This document shows positions 11,301 to 26,300 of a stretch of DNA of 64,000 nucleotides, piece by piece. The notes under the pieces were generated by a model that worked only from the letters and a program-made list of their open reading frames with translations, searched no databases and was not told where the DNA came from. Source of the stretch: Actinostola sp. cb2023 (lineage: Eukaryota; Cnidaria; Anthozoa; Actiniaria; Actinostolidae); assembly GCA_033675265.1 (NCBI GenBank), contig JAUJYZ010000133.1:479501-543500 (forward strand). Reading direction: 5' to 3'. The position numbers and the translations under genes are program-made. Numbering within the stretch: position 1 is the first letter of the stretch; each line of letters opens with the position of its first letter.

Positions 11301-14300
11301 CGACATGGTACATGCCGGGTCAGAAAGAGCCCAAAATGTCTTTTGTCGGAATAACTTCTACAGTTTTCATCCAATCAAAATGAACCTTCAGGCAATATGA
11401 GAGTGCATGTGAATCAAACAAATCGTATGACTTTTTATTATTTTTTTAATGTTTTTTTGGTGGGAAAATGATGTCATGAACATGCCAAAAAAAATTGAAA
11501 TTCACAAATTCACTATTTTGAACATTACATTCGAAAGAACATGTTAAACTTAAGTTGTAACTAAAACAGTTCTCAGATATCGCTATTCAATCCAAAGATA
11601 TAAATGTTTGAAAATTGAAATTCCGGCCATTTTGTGAGACAAAATAGCGGATTTTCAATTTTCAAAAATTAATATATTTGGATTGAATAGTTGTAGACAT
11701 TAATAAAATTATTTATCTTCATTGTTGCTTATAACATAGCATTGATATAACGCGCGCTCTGATTGGCTAATTGGCGTGTGCGAGCGTGCATCCATAACGC
11801 AATGGACGCACGCTCACGTCATCGCCATAGCGCGCGCTCTGAAATCAATTGGAAGATAAAATTGTTTTATTTCAATTTGCAGTAACTATGTTATAAAAGG
11901 AATGGTCAACGCTTCAGCTGTGCGTCCATCGAGTTATGGATGCACTTGGTCGGCCGGCTAAGCACTCAAGAAGCTAGAGTTGCACTCGGCTACGCCTCGT
12001 GCGACTCTTACGCTTCTCTCGTGCTTAGCAGCCTCCCGCGTGCATCCATAACTCGATGGACGCACGCTGAGCGTTGACCATTCCTTCATTTGTTTCAGCA
12101 GAAGAAAGGGGGGTCACAAAGCAGGAAGATGGTGACTGTTGTGGCATTGAATGGCCAGAAATTACAACTTATGACTGAGGTATGTCAAGATTTTATACAG
12201 TTATGAAACTCCATTTTCCTATCTATTATCTATATCTATGCACCGTTATCTAGCTTATTTTAAAAACCTATCCTGTTGTTAGGTTTCCATGACAACCAAG
12301 GAGCTGTATGAACATGTGATCAAGTTCTTAGGGATTACAGAGAAGAGTTACTTTGGTCTAGCTAAACTAGAAGGTAAAGCTTATGTTTCATTATCATGTA
12401 TTGCTGGTTTGCAATCAATCCCTGGAGATTTAAAGTACAGAGACGCAGCGGCCATGTTGGTGGTGCAAACGAGAAGCTAATGAGGAATGCTTTTTATTGG
12501 GAACCAACATGGCCGCCATGATGTCATGTGTATAAGCTGCAATCAATGTCATTGTGTTAGTGCATCGTCGTCATCACCATCATTACTAAGAATTTACAAG
12601 CTTTTTTATTCAACCAAATATTTAAATGAATATCAGTCCAATCTTCTAAATGTCTTATTTAATAGTAATATAATAATAATAATAATAATCCATCATACAT
12701 CATATGTATATCATACCATATTGTCAAGGCTGATTCTGACCCTGACAAGCGAGCAAAGGCAACATCTAAGAGCTTGATTTTGATCAGACAAGATTTTAAA
12801 TTCTTAGGAATTTCATTGTCATCATCATCATAATTTAATTGCTATATGACCACCATTTATTTTATTTTAACTTATTTCACCTTTTCCCAGATGACGAAGT
12901 GATATTTCTCGAGCTTGATGTAAAACTGTCTAAATATGCACCATCCAAATGGAAAGAGGTAAGTCAAAAATAAATAAAATAAAATAAATAACTGTTTATT
13001 TAAGTGTCCAATGTGTTCTAGCGCTTGCGCACTAATTGGGGGACACTGTACTCTCACGCACACTACTTGCTACTTCTCCTCTCCATAAGCTACAAAACTA
13101 ATCATCTCACATTCTTCTTTCTGTCAGCCTAAAGGAGAAATTGTGGAATTCATCCTGTATTTTAGAGTCAAGTTTTATGTGGAGCATATGTCACTATTAA
13201 GGTAGGTCTTTGTATTAAACAACAACTCTTTCACACAACCGCCAGCTGTACATAACGGCCAAGTGCCTCTCAGTAATGGGCATAGTTTTTTGTCCAGGCC
13301 ACCTGCCAGCCCTTACATTTATTGTTGTTGAAATCTTGGCAGCACAACGGCCTCCTCTACACAGCCGTTGTGGAGAGGTTCAACTTTATAAAATGCTCCC
13401 TGAAATCACTACGAAAAAAACAATAATCAAGATGTTATTTTACAACACTTGAGAGTAATCTCACAATCTGATTGGCTGGTTTGCCAATAAGAGTATAGAC
13501 ACACGGTCCTTGCGACAGCATGTCACGACTTGTCACACAATCTTTTCCTACCTGCTGCGTTCATGATTCCACTTGAGTTTTGAACATTTTATGAAGTCAA
13601 ATGTGCACGTCATTAGAGAGATTTAGCAAACATGATGTGTGCACACTGACAAATAACTGAAAATGACCGTTGGTGTCCTCAACGTCATGAAGATGACGTG
13701 AAAACAAGTGAAATGGCGTCATAGACTTGACGTTGCGACGTTGTCACAGAATGTAGCCATGCAATGTCTAAATGTGATATATATAATTATTCATCATCTA
13801 ACATCGCATTCTCACGTCGCGTCTTCGATGCTAAATCTCTCTTACTAATAATAGTACAGACAACTGAAAACCATCTGCAATTTGTTGATTGTTACACTTG
13901 TTGTTATATTGCAGCCATCTGTCAACACGTCACCAGTTCTATCTTCAGCTACGTAAAGATATATTAGAAGGAAGACTCTATTGTCATGAGGAAGCAGCGT
14001 TTATTTTAGCGGGATTAGCTTTGCAGACTGAGACAGGAGACTTTGATGATTCTCTGGATCAGGAGTATTTTCTGGTGGAACACTACCTTCACCCAAGGGT
14101 CAGTATGGATATAATGACTAATGAATACATGTGCATGTATGTCGTGAAAACGTAATGTGCAGTGTTTTCTCTTCATCTTTTCATCTCATCTCATTATCTC
14201 ATCTCATTCTCATGATGCCCAAGCAATGACTCAAACAAACTTCAACTATTCTTGGCAGAGATTTTGCCAAAAAAAGTAGAGACTGTTATGCAGTCTAAGG

Positions 14301-17300
14301 GTGGTTTCCATTTGGCAGAACTGACTAGTCTGATCGGCCAGTTCTGAAATGGAACGCGTCAGTTCTGAGAACTGTCTGAACCAGTTCTCAGAACTGACGT
14401 TTTCCATTTAAGAACTGGCCGGACAGACCAGTCGGTTCTGCCAAATGGAAAGTGCCCTAAGATATTTTCCAAGTTTTTATTTATACCAATCTCATCCCCA
14501 GGGCCCTCTCTTCTCGCTATTTTCAAAATGGCGGACGCTCGAGAGAAGACCCTGGTGTGGGCTGAACTAAAACTCATTTTGATTGGATAACACAACAAGC
14601 CTTCTAATTGGTCCATTTCGAAGGTTGCTAAATATAGCATAAATTAAAATTCTACTCGCATCGAGTGAATTTATAGTTTCAACGGATAGTTCTTTTCTGG
14701 TCCTAAATGTATCGAATTAGGAAGACCGAAGCTGCTGCGAGTGATGTGTGAGTGTTATTGAAGCATTGAAATGTCTTTAGGAACATGAAAAAGTCCACCG
14801 ATCGAGATCGTTTACCGTAAAGCAAGGTATCAATTTATACGAGCAAGACTACTGACGGTGACACCGCAAACTGTCGTTCTGTTTACATATAATTTGCAGT
14901 TTTGCTGCAGTATGTGACACGTTAATCCACGTCAACATGTTTTGTACTTTAGCCGTTAGAGATGAAAGGTGTTTGTATACAAATAGCAGCACTTGTTTAC
15001 AGCGAATAAACTGTCGATCTGACCTGTTCAGTTGTTAAAGTGCCTATAACCCCTGTGAGTTTGTTTTAAAAATCGATTATATATTATGTGAATAGTTGCA
15101 GGTTTCAGTATTTTGTGATTTGAACTTCGCGTTTGTGAGCTATAAAGGTTTGAAATCGGGATATGTTAATTTGGTGACGTAACATAAGGAATGATGCCAT
15201 AGCTTATTTAGTTGTGTTCTTTCTGAAATAGGATACAAAGTTTATCAAATCATATCTATCAACTGTGAAAAGATATTGCAACTTTCAAAATGTCAGTAAT
15301 TTGCACAGGGGTGTTTTTGTATAAGACCTGATTCCTTAAAGTGCGTCATTTTGACGTCATCTGATTTCCATATCGCGTTTTCAAACCTCTATAACTTGCA
15401 AACGCGAAGTTCAAATCACAAAATACTGAAACCTGCAACTATTCACTTAATATATAATCGATTTTTAAAACAAACTCACAGGGGTTATAGGCACTTTAAT
15501 GTGTCTCATTAATTACACTTCCGAACCCCTGCTTTTCAAATGGCCAGAATTGCTCCAGCTTAGAAAGTGATTTTATTTATTATTTGAGGCAAAACAATCG
15601 CAACATCAACGAACGTATTTTCTTCAGTAACTCTTCACAAGGCCCTTTCGATTACTTTCGACCATAAGGAAAATGGCAGCCTGGGTACGAACCTCCAAGA
15701 TTCTTGGAGACACGTGACCAGCCTACACCAGGGTCTTCTCTCAAGTGTCCGCCATTTTGAAAATAGCGAGAAGAGAGGGCCCTGGGGACGAGGTTGTATT
15801 TATACTTGAAAATACTAATTACCAAGATACTTACCTATTTTATCTCATTCTCTCGCGGCCTGAACAACGACTTGATCAAACTTCAAGTATTCTTGGCAAA
15901 GTTTTCCAATAAAGTATTGTCTGTTTTGCAGTCTAAGATGTTTTCCAAGTTTTTATTTACATTTGAAAACACTTACAAAGACACTTACCTATTTTATATT
16001 GTTTCTAGCAGATACTCAATAAAGTATCTGCTGAATATGCTGCCAGACAGCTGCCAGAGTTTCATCAAAACTTTGCTGGGTTGAGCGAAGAACAAGCAGA
16101 ACAGGACTTCTTAGAGGAAGCACAGAAATTACCTGAATATGGAATACACTTCTACAAAGTCCAAGCTGTAAGTTTGACTTGTCATGAAAAGCCAAATTCC
16201 CCTTTGGAATTCAAAGATCCTAAAGGAGAATTTAGATTTTGATCAGAGATCACTTCTGGTTGTTCTTGCATATGGACCCCTTCAACCAATTTACTGTATG
16301 TTTCTTTGTTTCAGAACAAAAAAAGTGATGCAGAGAAGTTGTATCTTGGTATATGTGTCAGGGGTATTACAGTGTATGAGGTATGGGGACTGTTCTTTAG
16401 TACTCTGATTGGTTGGTTGGTGATCACTAATATTATTAATTGACTGACTGACTGACTGTTTGACTGACTGACTGACTGTTTGACTGATTGACCGACTGTT
16501 TGACTGTTTGACTGTTTGACTGACTGACTGTTTGACTGACTGACTGTTTGACTGACTGACTGTTTGACTGACTGACTGTTTGACTGACTGACTGTTTGAC
16601 TGACCGACTGTTTGACTGACTGACTGTTTGACTGACTGTTTGACTGTTTGACTGACTGACTGTTTGACTGACTGACTGTTTGACTGACTGACTGTTTGAC
16701 TGATTGACTGACTGTTTGACTGACTGACTGTTTGACTGACTGACTGTTTGACTGACTGACTGTTTGACTGATTGTCTGACTGACTGTTTGACTGACTGAC
16801 TGTTTGTCTGACTGACTGTTTGACTGACTGACTGACTGACTGACTGTTTGTCTGACTGACTGACTGTTTGACTGACTGACTGTTTGACTGACTGACTGTT
16901 TGACTGACTGTCTGTTTGACTGTTTGTCTGACTGACTGATTGACTGACTGTTTGACTGACTGACTGTTTGACTGACTGATCGTTTGACTGACTGACTGTT
17001 TGACTGACTGACTGTTTGACTGACTGACTGTTTGACTGACTGACTGTTTGACTGACTGACTGTTTGACTGACTGACTGTGTTTGACTGACTGACTGTTTG
17101 ACTGATTGTCTCACTCACTGTTTGACTGACTGACTGTTTGACTGACTGACTGTTTGACTGACTGACTGTTTGACTGACTGACGGTTTGACTGACTGACGG
17201 TTTGACTGACTGACTGTTTGACTGACTGACTGTTTGACTGACTGACTGTTTGACTGACTGACTGTTTGACTGACTGACTGTTTGACTGACTGACTGTTTG

Positions 17301-20300
17301 ACTGACTGACTGTTTGACTGACTGACTGTTTGACTGACTGACTGTTTGACTGACTGACTGTTTGACTGACTGACTGTTTGACTGACTGACTGTTTGACTG
17401 ACTGACTGTTTGACTGACTGACTGACTGATTAATGGACTGAGTGACTGTCAGATTGTCTGACTGACTGATTAACAGACTGACTGACTAATTGATTGACTG
17501 ACTGATAGATTATTAATAATAATAATAATTTATTTCTATAGCGTTATTGATTGAGTGATTATTGGTTGGTTGATTGATTGGTTATTTATTAGTACATATA
17601 GTTATAATAATTAACATTGCTTTGCAGTCTAATGGACACATCAAAAGCCCAATCCACAAGCACTCATGGCCACTCACTAAGAAAATCTCTTTTAAGGTCA
17701 GTTGTGTGATCAACTATTACTTAGTAATAGTTGGGTGGGTAACTTGTAATGATGAGATAGATGGATTAGAGTCGAATGAGTGAATGGGTGAATGAATGAA
17801 TGAATGGGAAGGACGGATGGGTTGCTGGAAGATGAGATAGATGAATGAGTAGATGAAAGAATAATTGAAGCAAATTGGGCAAATGAAAGAATAAGTAAAT
17901 GAATGAATGAATGAATGAGTGATCTTGTGGATGGATGAATGAATGAATGAGTGATCTTGTGGATGGATGAATGAATGAGTGAGTGATCTTGTGGATGGAT
18001 GAATGAATGAGTGAGTGATCTTGTGGATGGATGAATGAATACATTTGATTGAATAAAGTTTGGTTGTGTACATGTATTTTCAGAAAAAGAAGTTTTTTAT
18101 TGAGCCCAGAGCAAACCCAGATGGAGCAAAGCTAACATTCTATACCGACCACTATAAAAAGTGAGTAACAGTGGGTTCTATTCAATTATAATCATTACCT
18201 TCATATTGATCATCATCATCATTATCAACATAATTATCATCTTCAAGATCATTATCATCATTCATCATTATCATCTTCATCATCATCATCATTAGTATCA
18301 CAATCATCATTAGTATCATCAGCATAACCATTATCGACACAATCATCATCTTCATCATCATCAACATCATTATTATCATCAACCTGACCATTATCAGCAT
18401 ATTTGTCATTATGCATCATCGTCATCTTCATCATCATCAACATCATTATTATCATCAACCTGACCATTATCAGCATATTTGTCATTATGCATCATTGTCA
18501 TCATCATCATCATCAACATCATTATTATCATCAACCTGACCATTATCAGCATATTTGTCATTATGCATCATTGTCATCATCATCATCATCAACATCATTA
18601 TTATCATCAACCTGACCATTATCAGCATATTTGTCATTATGCATCATTGTCATCATCATCATCATCAACATCATCATCAACACCATCTTTATCACCAACA
18701 TCGTCATCTAATAGAAAACCCAATGGTTATTATATTGTAACATGTTGTATGTGTCAATTTCAGGGCCAAGTATCTGTTGTCGATGTGTACAGCTTTCCAC
18801 AGATTTCAGATGAAAATGAGGACAAGACTGGCTTCTATTGAACACGAAGTGGCTTTAGATTGTAAGCATTACTAACAATACTTTGACTTTGTACAAAAAG
18901 TACACATGTGCCAATTACTGCAGGTCAGCCATTTGTTTGGTAAATGTGAGGTTTTGACCAGGAAACTTTCCATTTTGGCCAGACCATGAGATGTTCTACT
19001 TGTGAATACAGTAATTAATAAATGTATGTGTCATTCATTCAGTTGCAGCTGAAAAACAACAGCCTCAAAATGTAGACAGTCCTCGTCGGGTATCACCCTA
19101 CGAAAGAACACCACTACCACCATCATACAAACAGAGCTCATTTGACACAGAAAAAGTACCCCTACCAAGGTCCGTATCACAGGAATACACCCAGAAAGAC
19201 CCACTACCCAGGTCCATATCACAGGAATACACCCCGAAGAACACCCTGCCGAGGTCTGTATCACAAGACTACAAACAAAGCACTGAGGATCTGCGTCAAT
19301 ACTCTGTTGATGTCAATCATAATCTTGATTTCCATGGAAATAGCACCAATGGACACAAGACAACAAGCCGCATGCTTTCTACGCCATCTATTAAAGATGA
19401 GAAAAATGACAAGCATGATGAAGTACCTTATGTCATAGGTTAGTCGTTGAGTAAAACACACTGAACTTACACAGGGTTCCCACTGACCTTGAAAAGTCAG
19501 TGAATTCTGATTTTTTTTTTCAAGGTCAGGGAATTGTCAGGGAATTTTGATTTTGGTCAGGGAATTTTGTAATTTACCCAAAAGTCAGTGAAAAGTCAGG
19601 GAATTTCTGTCAGCCTTCACAAAATCGATATGTACAGTGTAGCATAATTATGGGTAAATTTTAGATTGTGATCAATCATGATGAAGACTCACAAAAAAGT
19701 TTAAAAGTTGTCATTGACCTATATATGGTCCATACATACAGTATATTGCATTAAAAAGACTATTAATAGTAAGTCACACTGCAGGATATCATAGTAAAAC
19801 AAGAGTGTACAGTATGATCAGTGAAAAATGGTTTTTGGTCAGGGAGAAGTCAGGGAAAAGTCAGAGAATTTTATTTTTCCGGATGAGTGGGAACCCTGTT
19901 ACATGTAATGTCAATCTGTGATATTAGTCAGTGTATGTGTACTTATTATATGACACAAGCTAATTCTCATAAAATCGTGTGATCTGATTGGTTGTTTAGC
20001 AGGCAAAGTTCTCCAGTAATGCCTGTGTGCGATTACATATTTTTTGTCATGAAAAAAATAACCTCACCTAGATTCAAAATGTCATATAATAAACAACTTA
20101 CTAACTTCAATGTACTCAACTTCACAAATTCATCACAGTATGGCATGTTTGTATTAGCTGTTAGTAAGCTATAATCAATCAATCTTCAATCAATCAATCA
20201 ATCAATCAATCTTTATTTCATAATAAATAAGTATTTACAATATTTCACACGACCTGCAGGTAGCAAAGCTAATCGAGGCAGGCCGTGTGAGTTTATATGT

Positions 20301-23300
20301 ACGATATAATATATAATAATATAAGGGTCAGGCATGAGTCGTTTGGCTATTCCTATTGAACCTATCTAATCACTTATAAATACTAATGTCTTTATCCTCT
20401 TGCTGTATCTCATAGCTTGATCCATTCATTGGATGACGTTTCACTGTTTAGTGATGAAGCCTCGGTCTATATCAACTTCGCTGTAATCCTATTGTATTCT
20501 ATCTTTATCTTATTTATTTCTTCTTCAAATTAAACACTTGTAATCCTTAATAAATGCTTATGTTGTACTTTACTCTGAGTTTGTTTGTTAACATGAACTT
20601 TTGCTATGGGAACAAAGCTGGTCACAGCTGATGAAGTTACGAAGTGTGGTACCTCTCACATGCCGATAAAAGATAGCTCAGTGAGTTACATGTGTGCAGT
20701 GATGTCTTAGCTGTTGCTAATTGCTTGATATCAATAGACGTTATTTCCAGTCTCGTGAGGAATTTTCATCAGCTGAATTGCACCTTTTCAATAGAATACT
20801 AGATCTGCTTGATAGCACATGCAGGCCAGTGTTTGCCTGTCATTTTTATAGGCAAATAATAAGATTCAAGGACTTTTACCAGCTGATTGAAACCATGCAA
20901 AAAATACTCTGCTTGATAGTACATGAAGGCCAGTGTTTGCTCATCATTTGAAGGCAAATAATAAGATTCAAGGACTTTTACCAGCTGGTTGAAACCATGC
21001 AAAACAAATACTCTCTGCTTGATAGTACATGGAGGGCAGTGTTTGCTCATCATTTGAAGGCAAATAATAAGATTCAAGGACTTTTACCAGCTGGTTGAAA
21101 CCGTGCAAAAAATACACTCTCTGCTTGATAGTACATGAAGGGCAGTGTTTGCCCATCATTTGAAGGCAAATAATAAGATTCAATGACTTTTACCAGCTGG
21201 TTGAAACCATGCAAAAAAATACTCTCTGCTTGATAGTACATGTAGGACAGTGTTTGCCCATCATTTGAAGGCAAATAATAAGATTCAAGGACTTTTACCA
21301 GCTGGTTGAAACCATGCAAAAAAATACTCTGCTTGATAGTACATGAAGGGCAGTGTTTGCCCATCATTTGAAGGCAAATAATAAGATTCAAGGACTTTTA
21401 CCAGCTGGTTGAAACCATGCAAAAAAAGTCTCTGCTTGATAGTACATGAAGGGCAGTGTTTGCCCATCATTTGAAGGCAAATAATAAGAGTCAATGACTT
21501 TTAACAGTTGTTTGAAACCAAGCAAAAAGTACACTCTCTGCTTGATAGTACATGAAGGGCAGTGTTTGCCCATCATTTGAAGGCAAATAATAAGATTCAA
21601 GGACTTTTACCAGCTGGTTGAAACCATGCAAAACAAATACTCTCTGCTTGATAGTACATGAAGGGCAGTGTTTGCCCATCATTTGAAGGCAAATAATAAG
21701 ATCCAAGGACTTTTACCAGCTGATTGAAACCATGCAAAAAAAAACTCTCTGCTTGATAGTACATGAAGGGCAGTGTTTGCCCATCATTTGAAGGCAAATA
21801 ATAAGAGTCAATGACTTTTACCAGCTGATTGAAACCATGCAAAAAAAGTATCTGCTTGATAGTACATGAAGGGCAGTGTTTGCCCATCATTTGAAGGCAA
21901 ATAATAAGATCCAAGGACTTTTACCAGCTGGTTGAAACCAAGCAAAAAGTACACTCTCTGCTTGATAGTACATGAAGGGCAGTGTTTGCTCATCATTTGA
22001 AGGCAAATAATAAGATCCAAGGACTTTTACCAGCTGGTTGAAACCAAGCAAAACAAATACTCTCTGCTTGATAGTACATGAAGGGCAGTGTTTGCCCATC
22101 ATTTGAAGGCAAATAATAAGATCCAAGGACTTTTACCAGCTGATTGAAACCATGCAAAAAAAAACTCTCTGCTTGATAGTACATGAAGGGCAGTGTTTGC
22201 CCATCATTTGAAGGCAAATAATAAGAGTCAATGACTTTTACCAGCTGATTGAAACCATGCAAAAAAAGTATCTGCTTGATAGTACATGAAGGGCAGTGTT
22301 TGCCCATCATTTGAAGGCAAATAATAAGATCCAAGGACTTTTACCAGCTGGTTGAAACCAAGCAAAAAGTACACTCTCTGCTTGATAGTACATGAAGGGC
22401 AGTGTTTGCTCATCATTTGAAGGCAAATAATAAGATCCAAGGACTTTTACCAGCTGGTTGAAACCATGCAAAATATACTCTCTGCTTGATAGTACATGGA
22501 GGGCAGTGTTTGCTCATCATTTGAAGGCAAATAATAAGATTCAATGACTTTTAACAGTTGTTTGAAACCAAGCAAAAAGTACACTCTCTGCTTGATAGTA
22601 CATGAAGGGCAGTGTTTGCTCATCATTTGAAGGCAAATAATAAGATTCAATGACTTTTAACAGTTGTTTGAAACCAAGCCAATAATACACTCTCTGCTTG
22701 ATAGTACATGGAGGGCAGTGTTTGCCCATCATTTGAAGGTAAATAATAGATTCATGGACTAAATGTAAAATAAATGATTTTACCAGCTGATTGAAACCAT
22801 GCAAAAAATACTCTCTGCTTGATAGTACATGAAGGGCAGTGTTTGTCCATCATTTGAAGGCAAATAATGAAAGTAGATGACTTTTAAAAGCTGATTAAAA
22901 ACCAAGCAATAGGTATTGATTGCATCTACTTAAGTTGTCTGCCTTGGGTTTGAAAGCCACACCAACAAAATGAATGTTTCAAGTAGATGTCGCAAGTGGA
23001 GAAGTTGCGCTTGGAAGTGATTGGTGGCTTGATTTGAAAATGCAGGTGTGTCGTGATGTTTTGGATGGACCCAGGGTAAAACAATAAAGTGGGTCTGCTG
23101 CTCCTAGAACTGTCTTCTTCATTTCTACTAATTAGAATCTTTTTGACTAGCTTGCTAACTTTGTAGTTTGCCATTTTGTGGTGTTTGGCCATTTGATAAG
23201 CAAGAAATGTACCTCATGTTAATTAATACTTGTACTTTTAATGTATAGCTAGCAGTAGTTTGGGGCCCTAGGTGGTCCAACCAACATATAATGTTTCGAT

Positions 23301-26300
23301 CTGACAATGAAGCAGTGGTGCAATTCTGAATTCTAGGACTTCGATAGTCGATAGTACCTGCCACCATGCACCTGGTGCGACACCTCTTAATGTCGGCAGC
23401 TTAGGTTCAACTTTACCTTCTCAGCACTACATATCCCCGGTGTTCAGAACTCTGTTGCTGATGCACTTTCTCGTTTTCATTGGCAGGAGTTCAGGCATTT
23501 GGTCAGGAAATGATGTGCCATTATTCTATACTGTACTATGTTTAATTTCTTTGATTCTTTTTCCATTCTTTTCTCTTTCATTTCCTTTTATCTCTTTCCT
23601 TTGCACTATCCACCCCCTTGCTTTATTGCTTTCTTTTTTTTTTTCTTTTTTTTTTTTTCACAGTTTTATTCAATGATTTTGTAAATTTTACAATGTATTG
23701 TTACAAACATATCAATATAGTTACAACATTGAGATAATATACAAATCAAAACACTAATAAAACTACAAGAAAAAAGGAAAACACATACTGGCCATCACTG
23801 GGTTATTGAAAATTCTTCAAGAGCTTTTGATAGTTTTCCCATTTTTTTAGATGGTATTCAACTTTATTAGCAGAATTTGCTACTTTATATTCTACTTTTT
23901 CATTGTAAGCTTTATTGCTTTCTTTTCATAGTCTTTTTATTCATTTCCCTTTGCTTTGGTTTGTTCTCTTTTCCTTTCCTTAAGGTTGGTCATTTCATAT
24001 TCTCATTATCTTTTCCTATCCAATCTTTTCCTTCTCCCTTCCTTTCAAATTATCATTCCAAACTACTACACATGTGTACCATGTTTTTACCAACAAAATG
24101 TAATTTATTTTTTTTCCTTCCAGTAATAATAATATTACATATCTAAAGTAAAACCAGTCAAACTGGGTAACCAGAAATCTAATATTTTTTAACTTTAGTA
24201 TATGTACTAGGCATTTCAATATTTAATTTTATTATTATTATTTAGTGTAAATTACAGATGACTCTTCTATGTAGAAATGCTGTAATAAAGTCATTATTAC
24301 TATTATTGCAAAACTCAAAGAAAGGAAACGATTTATTGAGCGACGTTTCGGAGTCGTTATGATGCCATTATCAAACTACTAGGACAGAAATAGAAAGAAA
24401 ACTAAAGTGTTAGTTTTCTTTAGTTTTGATAATGGCGTCATGACGACTCCGAAACGTCGCTCAATAAATCATTTCCTTTCTTTGAGTTTTGCGATATTAT
24501 GCTTTTCAAAATGTTTACTAAATTATTTATTATTAGTAGTAGTAGTATTATTATTATTATTATTATTACATTATTACATTATTATTATTATTAATACACC
24601 GAATCGAAATATGGCGACCAATTTGAACTGCCATTGTTCTTTGACTGACCAACCTTGTGTTCACGTGGAAACACAAAAGCGTTTTCACATGAATGATCAG
24701 AGGTTGGTCAGTCCAGAACAATAAAATTATTATAGTTATTCAAATTGATCGCCATATTTCGATTCAGTGTATAGTATTAGTATTAGTATTAGTATTATTA
24801 TTTTTAATTATTATTATTAGTAGTATTAGTATTATTAGTATTATTATTATTTAAAGTCTTGTTGTGGGTTTTTGTTGTAATTATTGTTTGGTTATGTTTT
24901 TTTTTGTGTGTGTTTGTTTTTTTCCTGTCTTTTTTGTTGAGACGATATTGAATTAGTGTTGCTAGGCAGCCACAGATGAATAACTACTGTTAAGCACTGT
25001 AACCTGCTGATATTGTACCCCTAAAGACCCATTATAATCTTTGAAAGAAGAGTCGTCGCTACTCAATACAAGTGATTTATATTTCATTTCTTATTGTCTG
25101 ATATATTTTGACTATCTTTATTGTCAAGTATCAACAACTTTCTTAGTTTGCTTCTACGTGTATCAATGTTTACATCGTATTCCTTTCAATATTATTTTAA
25201 ATACAGAGTCATAATAATTCGTTGTTGATATGTAAGTAGACAAGTTTCCATGACGATGGATATCTTTGTTGACGTTTCCTATAATCCATCTTAAAAGCCC
25301 CAGAATCTTAGAAATGATTATTTAACCTTTAAGCTCACAAATCATTATTGTGTTCTTTTAGCTTGTTAGCAGTCTTTTGGTTTTTGCTCTTTTTACTCAT
25401 ATTTATTCTTGATATGGAAGGCTTTCTGTTGGTTGAACATGTTCTTTATTTTCATATTTATTCTTGATATGGAAGGCTTTCTGTTGGTTCAACATGTTCT
25501 TTATTTTCATATTTATTCTTGATATGGAAGGCTTTCTATTGGTTCAACATGCTCTTTATTTTCATATTTATCCTTGATATGGAAGGCTTTGTATCCAAAG
25601 ACAACTTCCCAAGTCTTTTCTATTTCTATTTCACTTAACAAAGCAAAACAAACAATCCTTTTAGTGTTTCCCCCCCCCAGCAGTGTATAATGATCAATCC
25701 TTGGTACTTTTTTTTAAAACTACAACTCAATTCCATCAAAATATCACTTCATAGATTTTTAATGTTTTATTAATATGTTATTTTTAATATGTTATGTAAA
25801 AAAATAAATTCATAGATTCTCAATTTAAATTTACAATTCAGAGGTAATTAACAACATATGTTGGGGAGCTAAGGCTCAAGATGTTGAGATATCCAATATC
25901 TAACTCGTACTAATTGAAAATAGAACTTTTGACATCAGTTTACATTTTGACACCAGAGTTTGATAATTGGCACGTGTAGCTGTTATATATCCATGATCAT
26001 TCTTAAATGATCTAAACTATACTACAAAAGGTAAAACTACTTAAACGTGACCGGTTGTAGCCTTTTTCTTCTCTATTAAATGTGAATTAATCCGGGATTG
26101 GTCTTTTATTTTCATTATAGTATTTTTTATTTATTTTTTATTTTATATTCGTTATAGTATTTGTAAAGATTTGATTGATTTCATATGCTGGTATCAGTTT
26201 CGTTTTTTAAATGTGTGCACCTGTCAGTTCCACCCCGAGATAAGACTATGTTTATTTTCTTATCTCGGTTTTTCATTATCTCAATCACTCTCCTAATAGT

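Noticed and set aside
16291..17118. Long minus-strand frames rich in Gln-Ser-Val
   Set aside because: They translate the GACTGACTGTTT minisatellite, whose unit is a multiple of three and lacks stops in several frames. They also run over a true plus-strand exon.
20799..22804. Series of minus-strand frames starting MNLIICLQMM or MDLIICLQMM
   Set aside because: One per 106-bp repeat unit, changing with the repeat. Not genes.
20800..22895. CRISPR-like regular spacing in the tandem arrays
   Set aside because: Repeats are contiguous with no unique spacers, there are no cas genes, and the window is clearly eukaryotic.
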